Assembly: GCA_947470805.1 (NCBI GenBank) | Contig: CANIVU010000008.1 | Span: 1 to 64,000 of the forward strand | Length of the DNA stretch: 64,000 bases | Source: Acidobacteriota bacterium | GTDB taxonomy: Bacteria > Acidobacteriota > Terriglobia > Bryobacterales > Bryobacteraceae | Reading direction: 5' to 3' | Shown: positions 45,014 to 53,732 of the stretch, one piece after another | Layout of the letters: the number at the start of each line of letters is the position of its first letter | How positions within the stretch are numbered: the first letter of the stretch is position 1 | Position numbers and translations under genes: made by a program | The notes under the pieces: model-generated | Database searches by the model: none | What the model saw: only the letters and a program-made list of their open reading frames with translations | Told to the model about the DNA's origin: nothing

Positions 45014-45989
45014 TACGGACGTAGTCGTCGTTGGCGCGGGGCCTACGGGCCTCGCCTGCGGCATTGAGTTGGGACGGGCAGGCGTGCGTGCCGTCCTGAT
45101 CGACAAGGGCTGCGTCGTCAATTCGCTCTATAACTACCCGACGAACATGGTGTTCTTCACCACGCCGGAGCTGCTCGAAATCGGCGACATCCCCATGACG
45201 TCGCTCAACGAAAAACCCAACCGCACCGAGGCGTTGAAGTACTACCGCCGGGTGGCCGATCACTACAAACTCGACATCCGCCAGTATCAGCGCGTCGAAT
45301 CGGTAAGCGGTGAAGATGGCGCCTTCCTCGCCATCGCCTGTGATCAAAACGGCGACACGCACGAATACCGCGCCAAGAAAATCATCTTCTCCACCGGCTA
45401 CTACGACAAGCCCAACTACCTGAACGTCCCTGGCGAAGATCTGCCCAAGGTCATCCACTACTACCGCGAGGCCCACGCCTACTACGGCCACGACGTGCTG
45501 GTCGTCGGCGCCAAGAATTCCGCCGCCATTGCCGCGCTCGAATTGTGGTGGACCGGCGCCCGCGTCACCATGGTTCACCGCGGCCCGGAGATCCACCGCC
45601 ACGTCAAATACTGGATCAAGCCGAACATCGAAAATCGCATCAAGAACGGCGAAATTCCGATGTATTTCAATAGCAGCGTGAAGGAAATCTGCGCCCACGA
45701 CGTGGTCCTGAATACCCCGGACGGCGAAGTCACCATCAAGAACGACTTCGTCTTCGCCATGGTCGGCTACCACCCCGATTTCGAATTCCTCGCCGCCCAC
45801 GGCATCACGCTCGATCCCGAAACCCGCCGCCCCTACACCAACCCCGAGACATTCGAAAGCCAGCGCCCCGGCATCTATCTCGCCGGCGTCATCGTGGCCG
45901 GCGTCCACACCAACGAAATCTTCATCGAAAACGGCCGTTTCCACGGCAAATCTATCGCCACCGCCATCGCCGCCCAACTCGCCCACTAA
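45000..45989 (+). CDS. ypdA: YpdA-family (bacillithiol disulfide reductase-like) flavoprotein (329 aa)
   Basis: FAD/NADPH-dependent pyridine-nucleotide oxidoreductase without a CxxC redox motif, as in YpdA. FAD-binding VVVVGAGPTGLACGIELGRAG is at residues 7-27, the NADPH site VLVVGAKNSAAIAALELWW near residue 168, and the family segments NMVFFTTPELLEIGD and GVHTNEIFIENGRFHG are present. YpdA regenerates bacillithiol from its disulfide, which implies a bacillithiol redox buffer in this organism; the bsh genes are not in the window. I chose the ATG at 45000, which overlaps alaS by 14 bases; an earlier start would add 33 basic residues of alaS overlap. Confidence 0.85.
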
Positions 45990-45993
45990 GCCC

Positions 45994-46818
45994 ATGCGCG
46001 TCCTCCACCTCGACTCCGGCCGGGAAATGCGCGGAGGCCAATTCCAGGTCCTCCAACTCATCGACGAACTCTCCGCGCGCGGCATCGAACAGCAATTCTT
46101 GAGCCCCCACGGCGAGCCCTTCTCCCTCCCCAAACTCCGCGCCCGTTTCGACCTCGTCCACGCCCACGACGCCAAGAGCCACACCCGCGCCGCCCTCTTC
46201 GCCAAAGCCCCGCTCATCGTCAGCCGCCGCGTGGCATTCCCCATCAAAAACACCTGGACCAGCCGCTGGAAATACCGCCAGCCCGTACTCTTCCTCGCCG
46301 TCTCCAAATACGTCGCCGGCAAGCTCATCGAAGCCGGCGTCCCCGCTCACAAAATCGAAATCGTCTACGACGGCGTGCAGTCCCTGCCGTTCTCCACTCG
46401 CACCGGCCCGCTTATCGCCCCCGCCTCCACGGACCCCATGAAAGGCTCCGATCTCATTCGCCAATCCGGCCTCGAAGTCGAATTCACCACCAACCTCCCG
46501 GAAGCCCTCAAAACCGCCCGCGGCCTGCTCTACATCACCCGCGAAGAGGGCCTCGGCTCGGCCGCGCTCCTCGCCATGAGCGCCGGCGTTCCCGTCGTCG
46601 CCAGTCGCATCGGCGGCCTCCCGGAAATCGTCGAACACGAACGCACCGGCCTACTCACGGTCAACGATCCCCGCGAAATCGCCAACGCCGCCGCCCGCCT
46701 CCTCACCCCCGAATCCGACGCCTGGTCTCAGCAGGGCAGGGAACTGGTCCACCAGAAATTCCTCACCTCCCACATGGCCGAAGCCACCCTCGCCGCCTAC
46801 CGCCGCGCCATATCGTGA
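45994..46818 (+). CDS. short GT4-type glycosyltransferase (274 aa)
   Basis: GT-B fold glycosyltransferase with an N-terminal MRVLHLDSGREMRGGQFQVLQL glycine-rich loop and a C-terminal donor site containing YITREEGLGSAALLAMSAGVPVVASRIGGLPEIV (near residue 172), with the E-x7-E pair. It is about 100 residues shorter than usual GT4 enzymes, the missing part being the start of the second Rossmann domain (residues about 135-150). It may be a compact variant or have lost activity. It begins four bases after ypdA; no acceptor can be named. Confidence 0.75.
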   Translation: MRVLHLDSGREMRGGQFQVLQLIDELSARGIEQQFLSPHGEPFSLPKLRARFDLVHAHDAKSHTRAALFAKAPLIVSRRVAFPIKNTWTSRWKYRQPVLFLAVSKYVAGKLIEAGVPAHKIEIVYDGVQSLPFSTRTGPLIAPASTDPMKGSDLIRQSGLEVEFTTNLPEALKTARGLLYITREEGLGSAALLAMSAGVPVVASRIGGLPEIVEHERTGLLTVNDPREIANAAARLLTPESDAWSQQGRELVHQKFLTSHMAEATLAAYRRAIS

Positions 46819-46831
46819 GAAACTGCAAAAC

Positions 46832-48205
46832 ATGCTCCTCACCCGCCGTGCCGCGTTCGGCACGTTAGCCACCCTCGTTGCTCAGGCCCAGCAACAGCCC
46901 CGCCCGAACATCGTCTGGATCCTCGGTGACGACCTCGGCCCCCAACTCGGCTGCTACGGCCACCCGCTCGTTCACACCCCCAACGCCGATCGCCTCGCCG
47001 CCGAAGGCGTCCGCTTCACCCACTGCTTCACCACTGCCCCCGTCTGCTCCCCCTCCCGCTCGGGCTGGAACACCGGCGTCTATCAAACCACCATCGGCGC
47101 CCACAACCACCGCAGCCACCGCAAGGACGGCTACACCCTTCCCGACGGCGTCCGCCTCGTCTCCCACCGCCTGAAAGACGCTGGCTACTTCACCGCAAAT
47201 GTCACCCAGCTCACCCCCGAACTCCGCGTCCCCGGCAAGACCGATTTCAATTTCAAGGTCGACAAACCCTTCGACGGCACCCACTGGCGCCAGCGCCCCG
47301 CAGGTCAACCCTTCTACGCCCAGATCAACTTCACCGCGCCCCACAAAGGCCCGCAGTGGCCCCTCGCCCGCAAGCAGGCGAAGTTAATAGACCCCGCCAA
47401 AGTCGAACTCCCGCCCTACTATCCCGATCACCCCACCGTCCGCGACGAAGTCGCCAACTACCTCGATGCCGTCAACAACTGGGACCGCCAACTCGGCGTC
47501 GCCCTCGATGAACTCAAAAAAGACGGCCTCCTCGACAACACCATCATCTTCGTCTTCGGCGATAACGGCCGCTGCCTCCTTCGCGGCAAACAGTGGCTCT
47601 ACGACGCCGGCACCCACGTCCCGCTAATCGTCCGCTGGCCCGGCCACCTCAAGCCCGGCACCGTCCGCAAGGACCCGGTCATCTCGCTCGACATCACCGC
47701 CGCCACCCTCGACGCCGCCGGCATCGAACACCCCAAGCTCTTCCACGGCCAGTCGCTCTTCAAGAAGGCGAAACCCCGCACCGAGATCTTCACCGCCCGC
47801 GACCGCTGCGACATGACCGTCGACCGCATTCGCGCCGTCCGCGATGCCCGCTACAAGCTCATCCACAACTTCTACCCCGAGCGTTCCTACGCCCAGTTCA
47901 ACGAATACATCAGGTCCAGCTACCCCACCCTCACCGTCCTCCAAACCCTCGCCAAAGAGGGCAAATTGAACGAACTCCAAGCCCGCTGGGTCGCCCCCAC
48001 CCGCCCCGAGTTTGAACTCTACGACCACCAGGCCGACCCCCACGAAGTCCATAACCTCGCCGCCGACCCCGCCCACAAAAAAGCCTTCGAGCGCCTCAAA
48101 AAGCGCCTCGATCAATGGATCACCGAAACCAACGACCAGGGCCGTACCGCCGAACCCCGCGCTGTGCTCGAAGCCGAAGAACCCCGCCTCAACGTCGTAA
48201 AATAG
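46832..48205 (+). CDS. secreted sulfatase, formylglycine type (457 aa)
   Basis: Type I sulfatase that hydrolyses sulfate esters. RPNIVWILGDDLGPQ (residues 24-38) supplies the calcium-binding Asp pair, and CSPSRSG at 72-78 is the consensus whose Cys is converted to formylglycine. FGDNGRCLLRGKQWLYDAGTHVPLIVRWPG is the conserved GKxxxYexGxxvP region. The C-terminal sub-domain includes YELYDHQADPHEVHNLA. An N-terminal twin-arginine-like start (LLTRRAAFGTLATLVAQAQ) suggests Tat or Sec export. Placed directly before uxaC, it may desulfate uronate-containing polysaccharides before uronate breakdown. Confidence 0.9.
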   Translation: MLLTRRAAFGTLATLVAQAQQQPRPNIVWILGDDLGPQLGCYGHPLVHTPNADRLAAEGVRFTHCFTTAPVCSPSRSGWNTGVYQTTIGAHNHRSHRKDGYTLPDGVRLVSHRLKDAGYFTANVTQLTPELRVPGKTDFNFKVDKPFDGTHWRQRPAGQPFYAQINFTAPHKGPQWPLARKQAKLIDPAKVELPPYYPDHPTVRDEVANYLDAVNNWDRQLGVALDELKKDGLLDNTIIFVFGDNGRCLLRGKQWLYDAGTHVPLIVRWPGHLKPGTVRKDPVISLDITAATLDAAGIEHPKLFHGQSLFKKAKPRTEIFTARDRCDMTVDRIRAVRDARYKLIHNFYPERSYAQFNEYIRSSYPTLTVLQTLAKEGKLNELQARWVAPTRPEFELYDHQADPHEVHNLAADPAHKKAFERLKKRLDQWITETNDQGRTAEPRAVLEAEEPRLNVVK

Positions 48206-48218
48206 GAAGGTCACCGCA

Positions 48219-49622
48219 ATGCCATTCATCCACGACGATTTCCTCCTCCAGACCGCCGCCGCTCGCGAGCTCTATCACACCTACGCCAAAGACGAGCCCA
48301 TTCTCGACTACCACTGTCACCTCTCGCCGCAGGAAGTAGCCTCCAATCGCCGCTTCAAAAATCTGCACGAAATCTGGCTCGAAGGCGATCACTATAAGTG
48401 GCGCGCCATGCGTGCCAACGGCATCCCGGAAGAGCTGATCACCGGCTCGGCCAGCCCCCGCGAGAAGTTCCAGGCCTGGGCCAAAACCGTCCCCTTCACC
48501 CTCCGCAACCCGCTCTACCACTGGACCCACCTCGAACTCCTGCGCTACTTCGACATCCCTGAAATCCTCAACGAAGACACCGCTGAATCCATCTGGAATC
48601 GCGCCAACGAACGGCTCGCAACGGACGAACTCTCCGCCCAGGGCATCCTCGGCAAGTTCAAGGTCCGCGCCCTCTGCACGACGGACGACCCCACCGATTC
48701 CCTCAACGAACACAAGCAAATCGCCGCCTCCGGCCTCGCCACCCAGGTCCTCCCCGCCTACCGTCCCGACAAGTTTCTCGCCGTCCACGACCCTGCCATC
48801 TTCAACGCCTGGACCGCCAAACTCGAAGCCTCTGCCAACACCGAAATCCGCGGCTTCCAAAGCTTCCTGGACGCTCTCGCCAACCGTCACGACTACTTCC
48901 ACTCCATGGGCTCCCGGCTCTCCGATCACGGTCTCAACACCGCCTTCTCCGACCCCTGTTCCCACGAAGACGCCGCCAACATCTTCGACCGCGCCCGCAA
49001 CGGCCAACCCGCCGACGCTACCGAACACGCCCACTTCGGCAGCTATCTCATGCACTTCTTCGGCCGCCTGGACGCCGCCAAAGGCTGGACCAAGCAGCTC
49101 CACCTCGGCGCCCGCCGCGCCAACAACACCCGCATGTTCCGCCAGGTCGGCCCCGACACCGGCTTCGACTCCATCGGTGACTGGCCGCAAATCGACGCCG
49201 TTGCCCGCTATATGGACAATCTCGATCAGGCCGGCGCCCTGCCCAAGATGATTCTCTATAACCTCAACCCGGCCGATAACTACGCCTTCGCCACGGTGAT
49301 AGGGAACTTCCAGGACGGCTCTGTCCCCGGGAAGATCCAGTTCGGCAGCGGCTGGTGGTTCCTCGATCAGAAAGAGGCCATGGAGATGCAGATCAACGCT
49401 CTCTCCAACTGCGGCCTGCTCTCCCGCTTCGTCGGCATGCTGACGGACTCCCGCTCCTTCCTCTCCTACCCGCGCCACGAATACTTCCGCCGCACGCTCT
49501 GCAACATGCTCGGCCGCGACATCGAAAACGGCGAACTGCCGAACGATATGCCGCTCGTCGGTGGGATGGTACGGAATATCTGTTACTCGAACGCCAAACA
49601 GTATTTCGCGCTCCCCGAATAG
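48219..49622 (+). CDS. uxaC: glucuronate/galacturonate isomerase (467 aa)
   Basis: Isomerises D-glucuronate to fructuronate and D-galacturonate to tagaturonate, first step of cytoplasmic hexuronate catabolism. Amidohydrolase-fold protein of standard length: ILDYHCHLSPQEVASNRRF (residues about 29-47) provides the metal histidines, followed by the usual KFKVRALCTTDDPTDSLNEH, MGSRLSDHG, MTDSRSFLSYPRHEYFRR and the C-terminal RNICYSNAKQYF. An AGGAAGGT lies seven bases before the ATG. Downstream altronate dehydratase is encoded about 20 kb away. Confidence 0.95.
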   Translation: MPFIHDDFLLQTAAARELYHTYAKDEPILDYHCHLSPQEVASNRRFKNLHEIWLEGDHYKWRAMRANGIPEELITGSASPREKFQAWAKTVPFTLRNPLYHWTHLELLRYFDIPEILNEDTAESIWNRANERLATDELSAQGILGKFKVRALCTTDDPTDSLNEHKQIAASGLATQVLPAYRPDKFLAVHDPAIFNAWTAKLEASANTEIRGFQSFLDALANRHDYFHSMGSRLSDHGLNTAFSDPCSHEDAANIFDRARNGQPADATEHAHFGSYLMHFFGRLDAAKGWTKQLHLGARRANNTRMFRQVGPDTGFDSIGDWPQIDAVARYMDNLDQAGALPKMILYNLNPADNYAFATVIGNFQDGSVPGKIQFGSGWWFLDQKEAMEMQINALSNCGLLSRFVGMLTDSRSFLSYPRHEYFRRTLCNMLGRDIENGELPNDMPLVGGMVRNICYSNAKQYFALPE

Positions 49623-49639
49623 AGAATCAAATTCACACG

Positions 49640-49674
49640 CCGTGGCTATTGACCGATAACGTTAATAGCCATGG
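49640..49674 (+). promoter_or_regulatory. inverted repeat covering the HDOD gene start codon
   Basis: Bases 49640-49650 and 49664-49674 pair in 10 of 11 positions; the ATG (49671-49673) is inside the 3' arm. No ribosome site is seen upstream. In mRNA this could hide the start codon, or in DNA it may be an operator (half-site tggctatt). Confidence 0.35.
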
Positions 49675-50492
49675 CGAAAAGTCCTGATGTTACAAAATCG
49701 CTCGCCGCAATCCCGCCGTTCCCGCAAATCGCCACCGATGTCCTGAATCTGCTGAAGGATCCTGATGTCCCCATGCAGCGCGTCGTCAGCATGGTGGAAA
49801 AGGACGTCTCCCTCACCACTGCGATTCTGAAACTGGCGAATTCCGGCCTATATGGCCGCAAACGCACGATTGGATCTATCCGCTCGGCCTTTCGCGCGCT
49901 CGGCGCCGAGACGTTCTCGCAGACCATCATCCGGACCGCTGTGAAGGACTACGTTGGCCAATCCATGCCCACTGCCGATCTTAATCGCTGCTGGGCGCAC
50001 TGCATCGCCTGCTCGGAAATCAGTAAGATTCTCGCCACCGGTCTCAACTTCCCTCCCGACGTTGCCCTTTCCGCCGGCCTCCTGCACGATCTCGGCCGCT
50101 TTGGCCTCGCCATCGCCGCGCCCGCTAAACACAATCAACTTCTCAATGGGGAAGGCTACATCGATATCATCGATGCCGAACGCGAACTCTTCGGTATCGA
50201 CCATACCGAAGCCGGTCGTATCCTCGCCGAACAATTCAATCTGCCGGACGAAATCCGCATCGTCGCCGGCCGTCACCACGATCACATCAGCGGCGACGAA
50301 CCCGACATGCTCTCCGTGGTCAGCGTCGCCTGCTCGGTCGCCAGCGCCGTCGGTTTCCAGGTCGTCGCCCCAGCGATTCCCAAAACCCTCGATGATGTCA
50401 TCGCCAACGCTCCTGCTCCCATGCGCGGCCGTATCTCGCCAGACGTCGAAGCCTGGATGACCGCCCTGCTCAACGTCGTCGGCCACAGCTAA
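49671..50492 (+). CDS. HDOD-domain signalling protein (273 aa)
   Basis: HDOD proteins are HD-domain relatives that usually lack phosphodiesterase activity and relay signals in motility, c-di-GMP or cell-cycle control. The family pattern is clear: AIPPFPQIATDVLNLLKDPDVPMQRVVSMVEKDVSLTTAILKLANSG at residues 10-56 and LSAGLLHDLGRFGLAIAAP near residue 127. The second half retains several HD-like residues (LLHDLGR, GRHHDH), so residual metal binding is possible. It is followed 55 bases later by the prepilin peptidase gene; a role in pilus control is possible but unproven. Confidence 0.88.
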   Translation: MAKSPDVTKSLAAIPPFPQIATDVLNLLKDPDVPMQRVVSMVEKDVSLTTAILKLANSGLYGRKRTIGSIRSAFRALGAETFSQTIIRTAVKDYVGQSMPTADLNRCWAHCIACSEISKILATGLNFPPDVALSAGLLHDLGRFGLAIAAPAKHNQLLNGEGYIDIIDAERELFGIDHTEAGRILAEQFNLPDEIRIVAGRHHDHISGDEPDMLSVVSVACSVASAVGFQVVAPAIPKTLDDVIANAPAPMRGRISPDVEAWMTALLNVVGHS

Positions 50493-50547
50493 AACATTCC
50501 CATCCCGGTCTGTTTTATCCCCCTTCCTGCTATCGTGTTCTATAGCC

Positions 50548-51366
50548 ATGCTCGAAGCCATACTGGCAGGACTCTTCGGCCTTCTCATCGGCAGTTTTCT
50601 CAATGCTTGTATCTTCCGCTTCCCGCGGGATATCACCATCTGGGACCCGCCTCGCAGCTTCTGCCCCTCCTGCGAAAAGTCCATCGCCTGGTACGACAAC
50701 ATCCCCGTACTCAGCTACCTCCTCCTCCGCGGCAAATGTCGCAACTGCGGCTATTCCATCCCCCTCCGCTACATCGTAGTTGAATTACTTTGCGGAATAA
50801 TGTACTTTTTAATTGTGCAGCGCTTCGGCCTCTCTCTCATTGCCGGTAAACTCGCGCTATTCGCCGCTATCAATCTCCAGCTCATCGCCACCGATTTTGA
50901 GGAACGCATTCTCCCCGATGAGTTCACTCTCGGCGGCGTCATCGTCGGCCTCCCGCTCGCCTGGTTCTCTCTTCTCCCGGTCTCTTTTTCCGCGCTCTTC
51001 GTCCCCATGGGCACGTCGCTTTCGGTTCACTCGCTCGTTGAATCGGCCCTCGGTGCCGCGTTCGGTTACGGCTCGCTGTGGACCATCGGCGCGCTCTATC
51101 GCAAGTTCCGCGGCCAGGAAGGCATGGGCATGGGCGATTTTAAAATGGCTGCCATGATGGGCGCGTTCCTTGGGCTGATGCCCATGTTGTTCGCCTTGAT
51201 GATCGGTTCTGTGCTCGGTGCTGTGGCCGGTTTGGCCGTGATTCTCCTCACGAAAGAGGAGGCGTCTACCTATGAAGTTCCCTTCGGCTCATTCATGGGA
51301 ATCGCGGCGCTGGCCGTCGCCTATATGGAAGCAGTGCGAGGATTGGCTGATGCTGTTGTACACTGA
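50548..51366 (+). CDS. pilD: type IV prepilin peptidase, A24A family (272 aa)
   Basis: Membrane aspartic protease and N-methyltransferase that cleaves prepilin leaders. The cytoplasmic zinc/methyltransferase domain has CPSC at 39-42 and CRNC at 64-67; the catalytic aspartates are in LIATDFEERILPDEF (Asp116 or nearby) and GMGMGDFKMAAMMGAFLG (Asp197). About eight membrane helices. The N-terminal domain distinguishes it from the short TadV/CpaA-type peptidases of Flp systems, so it may serve type IVa pili or type II secretion as well as the Flp pilins at 18.6-22.1 kb. The gene starts 55 bases after the HDOD gene. Confidence 0.92.
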   Translation: MLEAILAGLFGLLIGSFLNACIFRFPRDITIWDPPRSFCPSCEKSIAWYDNIPVLSYLLLRGKCRNCGYSIPLRYIVVELLCGIMYFLIVQRFGLSLIAGKLALFAAINLQLIATDFEERILPDEFTLGGVIVGLPLAWFSLLPVSFSALFVPMGTSLSVHSLVESALGAAFGYGSLWTIGALYRKFRGQEGMGMGDFKMAAMMGAFLGLMPMLFALMIGSVLGAVAGLAVILLTKEEASTYEVPFGSFMGIAALAVAYMEAVRGLADAVVH

Positions 51367-51378
51367 GGAATTACGCTG

Positions 51379-52194
51379 ATGAAAGCGCTCCTGGAGAGTC
51401 TCGGTCCCAGCGATCCGGACCTGGCTCTTGCTCTGGCCATCGATCCGCAACGCCTCCCTGCCCATGTGGCCGTCATTATGGACGGCAATGGACGCTGGGC
51501 CAATCGCCGTTTGCTGCCCCGTGTCGCGGGTCATCAGGCTGGCATTCAACCCGTTCGCACCACGGTCGAAACGTGCTCCGCGCTCGGATTGGAAGCACTC
51601 ACCCTCTATGCCTTCTCGGTCGAAAACTGGAAGCGCCCGCGCACCGAAGTCGACACGCTCTGGAGCCTGCTCCGTGTCTATCTCCGCAAGGAACTGGCCA
51701 CGCTGCAGGAAAACAACGTCCGCCTCAACGCCATCGGCCGCCTGGAGTATCTCCCCGCCGCCGTTCGCGAAGAGCTCGATTCCACCATCCGCGCCACCGA
51801 ATCCAACACCGGCCTCCGCCTCAATCTGGCCATCAACTACTCCGGCAAAGCCGAACTCGTCGATGCCGTCAATCAGCTGATCTCGAAAGCCCGCCAGTCC
51901 GGCACGCTCGATTCGCTCCGCGTCACCGAAGAATCCCTCGCCGCCAATCTCTACACCGCCGGCCTGCCCGATCCCGATCTCCTCATCCGCACCTCCGGCG
52001 AACTCCGCGTGTCGAACTTCCTTCTCTGGCAAATCGCCTACGCCGAAATCTACGTCACCGAAACCTTCTGGCCCGATTTCAAACGTCGCGATCTGCTCAA
52101 CGCCATCGTCGACTATCAAAAACGGGACCGCCGCTTCGGTGGGCTCAGCGCCGTTGATGCCCAGGCTCTGGCGGAAGCGGTGCCCACCAGATGA
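51379..52194 (+). CDS. uppS: isoprenyl (undecaprenyl) diphosphate synthase (271 aa)
   Basis: cis-Prenyltransferase making the undecaprenyl carrier used for peptidoglycan and glycan export. Signature HVAVIMDGNGRWANRR at residues 29-44 (catalytic Asp35), LEALTLYAFSVENWKRP, and the C-terminal LLIRTSGELRVSNFLLWQIAYAE with the final Glu-rich metal site ETFWPDF. An extra 20 residues precede the core. GAGGAATT lies before the ATG. It overlaps cdsA by four bases, the standard uppS-cdsA arrangement. It is a likely source of the lipid-linked sugars needed by the GT39-type enzymes in this window. Confidence 0.95.
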   Translation: MKALLESLGPSDPDLALALAIDPQRLPAHVAVIMDGNGRWANRRLLPRVAGHQAGIQPVRTTVETCSALGLEALTLYAFSVENWKRPRTEVDTLWSLLRVYLRKELATLQENNVRLNAIGRLEYLPAAVREELDSTIRATESNTGLRLNLAINYSGKAELVDAVNQLISKARQSGTLDSLRVTEESLAANLYTAGLPDPDLLIRTSGELRVSNFLLWQIAYAEIYVTETFWPDFKRRDLLNAIVDYQKRDRRFGGLSAVDAQALAEAVPTR

Positions 52195-52964
52195 AGCGGG
52201 TCGTCACCTCGCTCATCCTCATTCCCACCATAACCTGGGTTGTTCTCTTCGCCCCGCAGTTCGTCTTTGCGGCCACCGTCTGCCTGTTCGCCTCTCTCTG
52301 CTGGATGGAATACGCGGGCATCGCCACCCACTACGGAGCGCGCTTTTCTGTCCTCGCCGGTTGGCTCCCTGGCCTGGCGTTCCTGCTCATCCAGCGCGAT
52401 GAGCTCCTGCTGCTCATCGGTCTTGTCCTGGCCGCCCTCGGCTTCGCCCTCCGCACCGCCAATCTCAAGGACGCCTTCCCCTCGGCCGGCCTCTACACTC
52501 TCGGCATTCTCTACACGTTCGGCATGTGGCGCTCGGCCATCGCGCTCCACACCAACTCCAAGTACTGGCTCCTCTTCGCGCTCACCATCAACTGGGTCGG
52601 GGACACGGCTGCGTTCTACGTCGGCCGCGCCATCGGCAAACACAAGCTCGCCCCTGCCATCAGCCCCGGCAAGAGTTGGGAAGGCGCCATCGCCAGCGCC
52701 ATCGCCGCGGGGCTCTATGGGGTCTTCTTCCTCCGCTGGCTGCTGCCCGATGTGCCCCTCCATTTCGCCCTGCTCTTCGCCATCGCCGGCAACGCCGCCG
52801 GCCAGATTGGCGACCTTGCCGAATCCGCCCTCAAACGCGGCGCCGGCGTGAAGGATTCCGGCACCACCCTCCCCGGCCACGGCGGTTGGCTCGACCGGCT
52901 CGATTCCAGCCTCTTCTCCATGCCCGTCGTCCATCTGCTCATCCGCCTTTGCCAATTGCCATAG
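52191..52964 (+). CDS. cdsA: phosphatidate cytidylyltransferase (257 aa)
   Basis: Makes CDP-diacylglycerol from CTP and phosphatidate in the inner membrane. Multi-helix protein with the family signature NWVGDTAAFYVGRAIGKHKL, then PAISPGKSWEGAIAS and the C-terminal KRGAGVKDSGTTLPGHGGWLDRLDS. Length is normal. The ATG overlaps the uppS stop (ATGA), indicating translational coupling. The HIT-like gene at 30146 may encode the reverse hydrolase. The next gene, the disrupted sensor, begins 30 bases downstream and is probably unrelated. Confidence 0.95.
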   Translation: MKRVVTSLILIPTITWVVLFAPQFVFAATVCLFASLCWMEYAGIATHYGARFSVLAGWLPGLAFLLIQRDELLLLIGLVLAALGFALRTANLKDAFPSAGLYTLGILYTFGMWRSAIALHTNSKYWLLFALTINWVGDTAAFYVGRAIGKHKLAPAISPGKSWEGAIASAIAAGLYGVFFLRWLLPDVPLHFALLFAIAGNAAGQIGDLAESALKRGAGVKDSGTTLPGHGGWLDRLDSSLFSMPVVHLLIRLCQLP

Positions 52965-52994
52965 GGAGGATGACACTGCTACGATGCGACGAGC

Positions 52995-53732
52995 ATGATG
53001 CTCCACTTCGGCGAATTTAGACTGGATGTCGACCTTCGCCGCCTCTGGCGCGGGCCCGCCGAAATCGTCCTGGCGCCCAAGGCCTTCGACCTCCTCGCCT
53101 ACCTCGCCCAGCGTCCCGGTGCCGTCTGTAGCCGCGACGAACTCTTCGCCGCCCTCTGGCCCAATACCTTCGTCGACGATCACGCTCTCTCCGTCCAAAT
53201 CGCCGACGTCCGCCGCGCCCTCGGCGATTCGCCCAAGTCCCCCCAATACATCGAAACCCGCTCTCGCCGCGGCTACTGCTTTCTCGCTGCAGCCAACCCC
53301 GCTTCCGCCCCCGTCGCTGCCGCGCCGCCACCCCCGCCGCCCGCCGCGCCCATCCCCGAAACCCGCTACGCCGTCAGTGGCGACGTCAACATCGCCTACC
53401 ATGTCTTCGGCTCCGGCCCCATCGATCTGGTCTTCGTCATGGGCTGGGTCTCGCATCTCGAATACTTCTGGCGCGAGCCCCGCTTCGCCGCCTTCCTACG
53501 CCGCCTCGGCACCCTCGCCCGCGTCATTCTTTTCGATAAGCGCGGCACCGGCCTCTCGGACCGCGTCCCCTCTCCCAACTCCCCACCCTCGAACAGCGCA
53601 TGGACGACGTCCGCGCCGTCATGGAAGCCGCCGGATCCCAACGCGCCGTCCTCTGCGGCGTCTCCGAAGGCGGCCCGCTCTGCACCCTCTTCGCCGCCAC
53701 CCACCCGGAAAAAACCCTCGGCCTCGTCATGA
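52995..53732 (+). CDS. winged-helix regulator / alpha-beta hydrolase, N-terminal part of a frame-disrupted gene
   Basis: The first 100 residues are a CadC/OmpR-type winged helix (GEFRLDVDLRRLW, LLAYLAQRPGAVCSRDELF, ALSVQIADVRRALGD, IETRSRRGYCF). After an Ala/Pro linker, an alpha/beta hydrolase domain begins (RYAVSGDVNIAYHVFGSGP, FVMGWVSHLEYFWREP, ILFDKRGTGLSDRVP to about residue 196). Beyond that the reading becomes low-complexity Pro/Ser and is out of frame; the natural continuation LPTLEQRMDDVRAVME is in the next frame, entered near 53565-53590. The expected product would join this part to the frame at 53600. One missing C in the CCC-rich stretch would explain it. Confidence 0.6.
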   Translation: MMLHFGEFRLDVDLRRLWRGPAEIVLAPKAFDLLAYLAQRPGAVCSRDELFAALWPNTFVDDHALSVQIADVRRALGDSPKSPQYIETRSRRGYCFLAAANPASAPVAAAPPPPPPAAPIPETRYAVSGDVNIAYHVFGSGPIDLVFVMGWVSHLEYFWREPRFAAFLRRLGTLARVILFDKRGTGLSDRVPSPNSPPSNSAWTTSAPSWKPPDPNAPSSAASPKAARSAPSSPPPTRKKPSASS

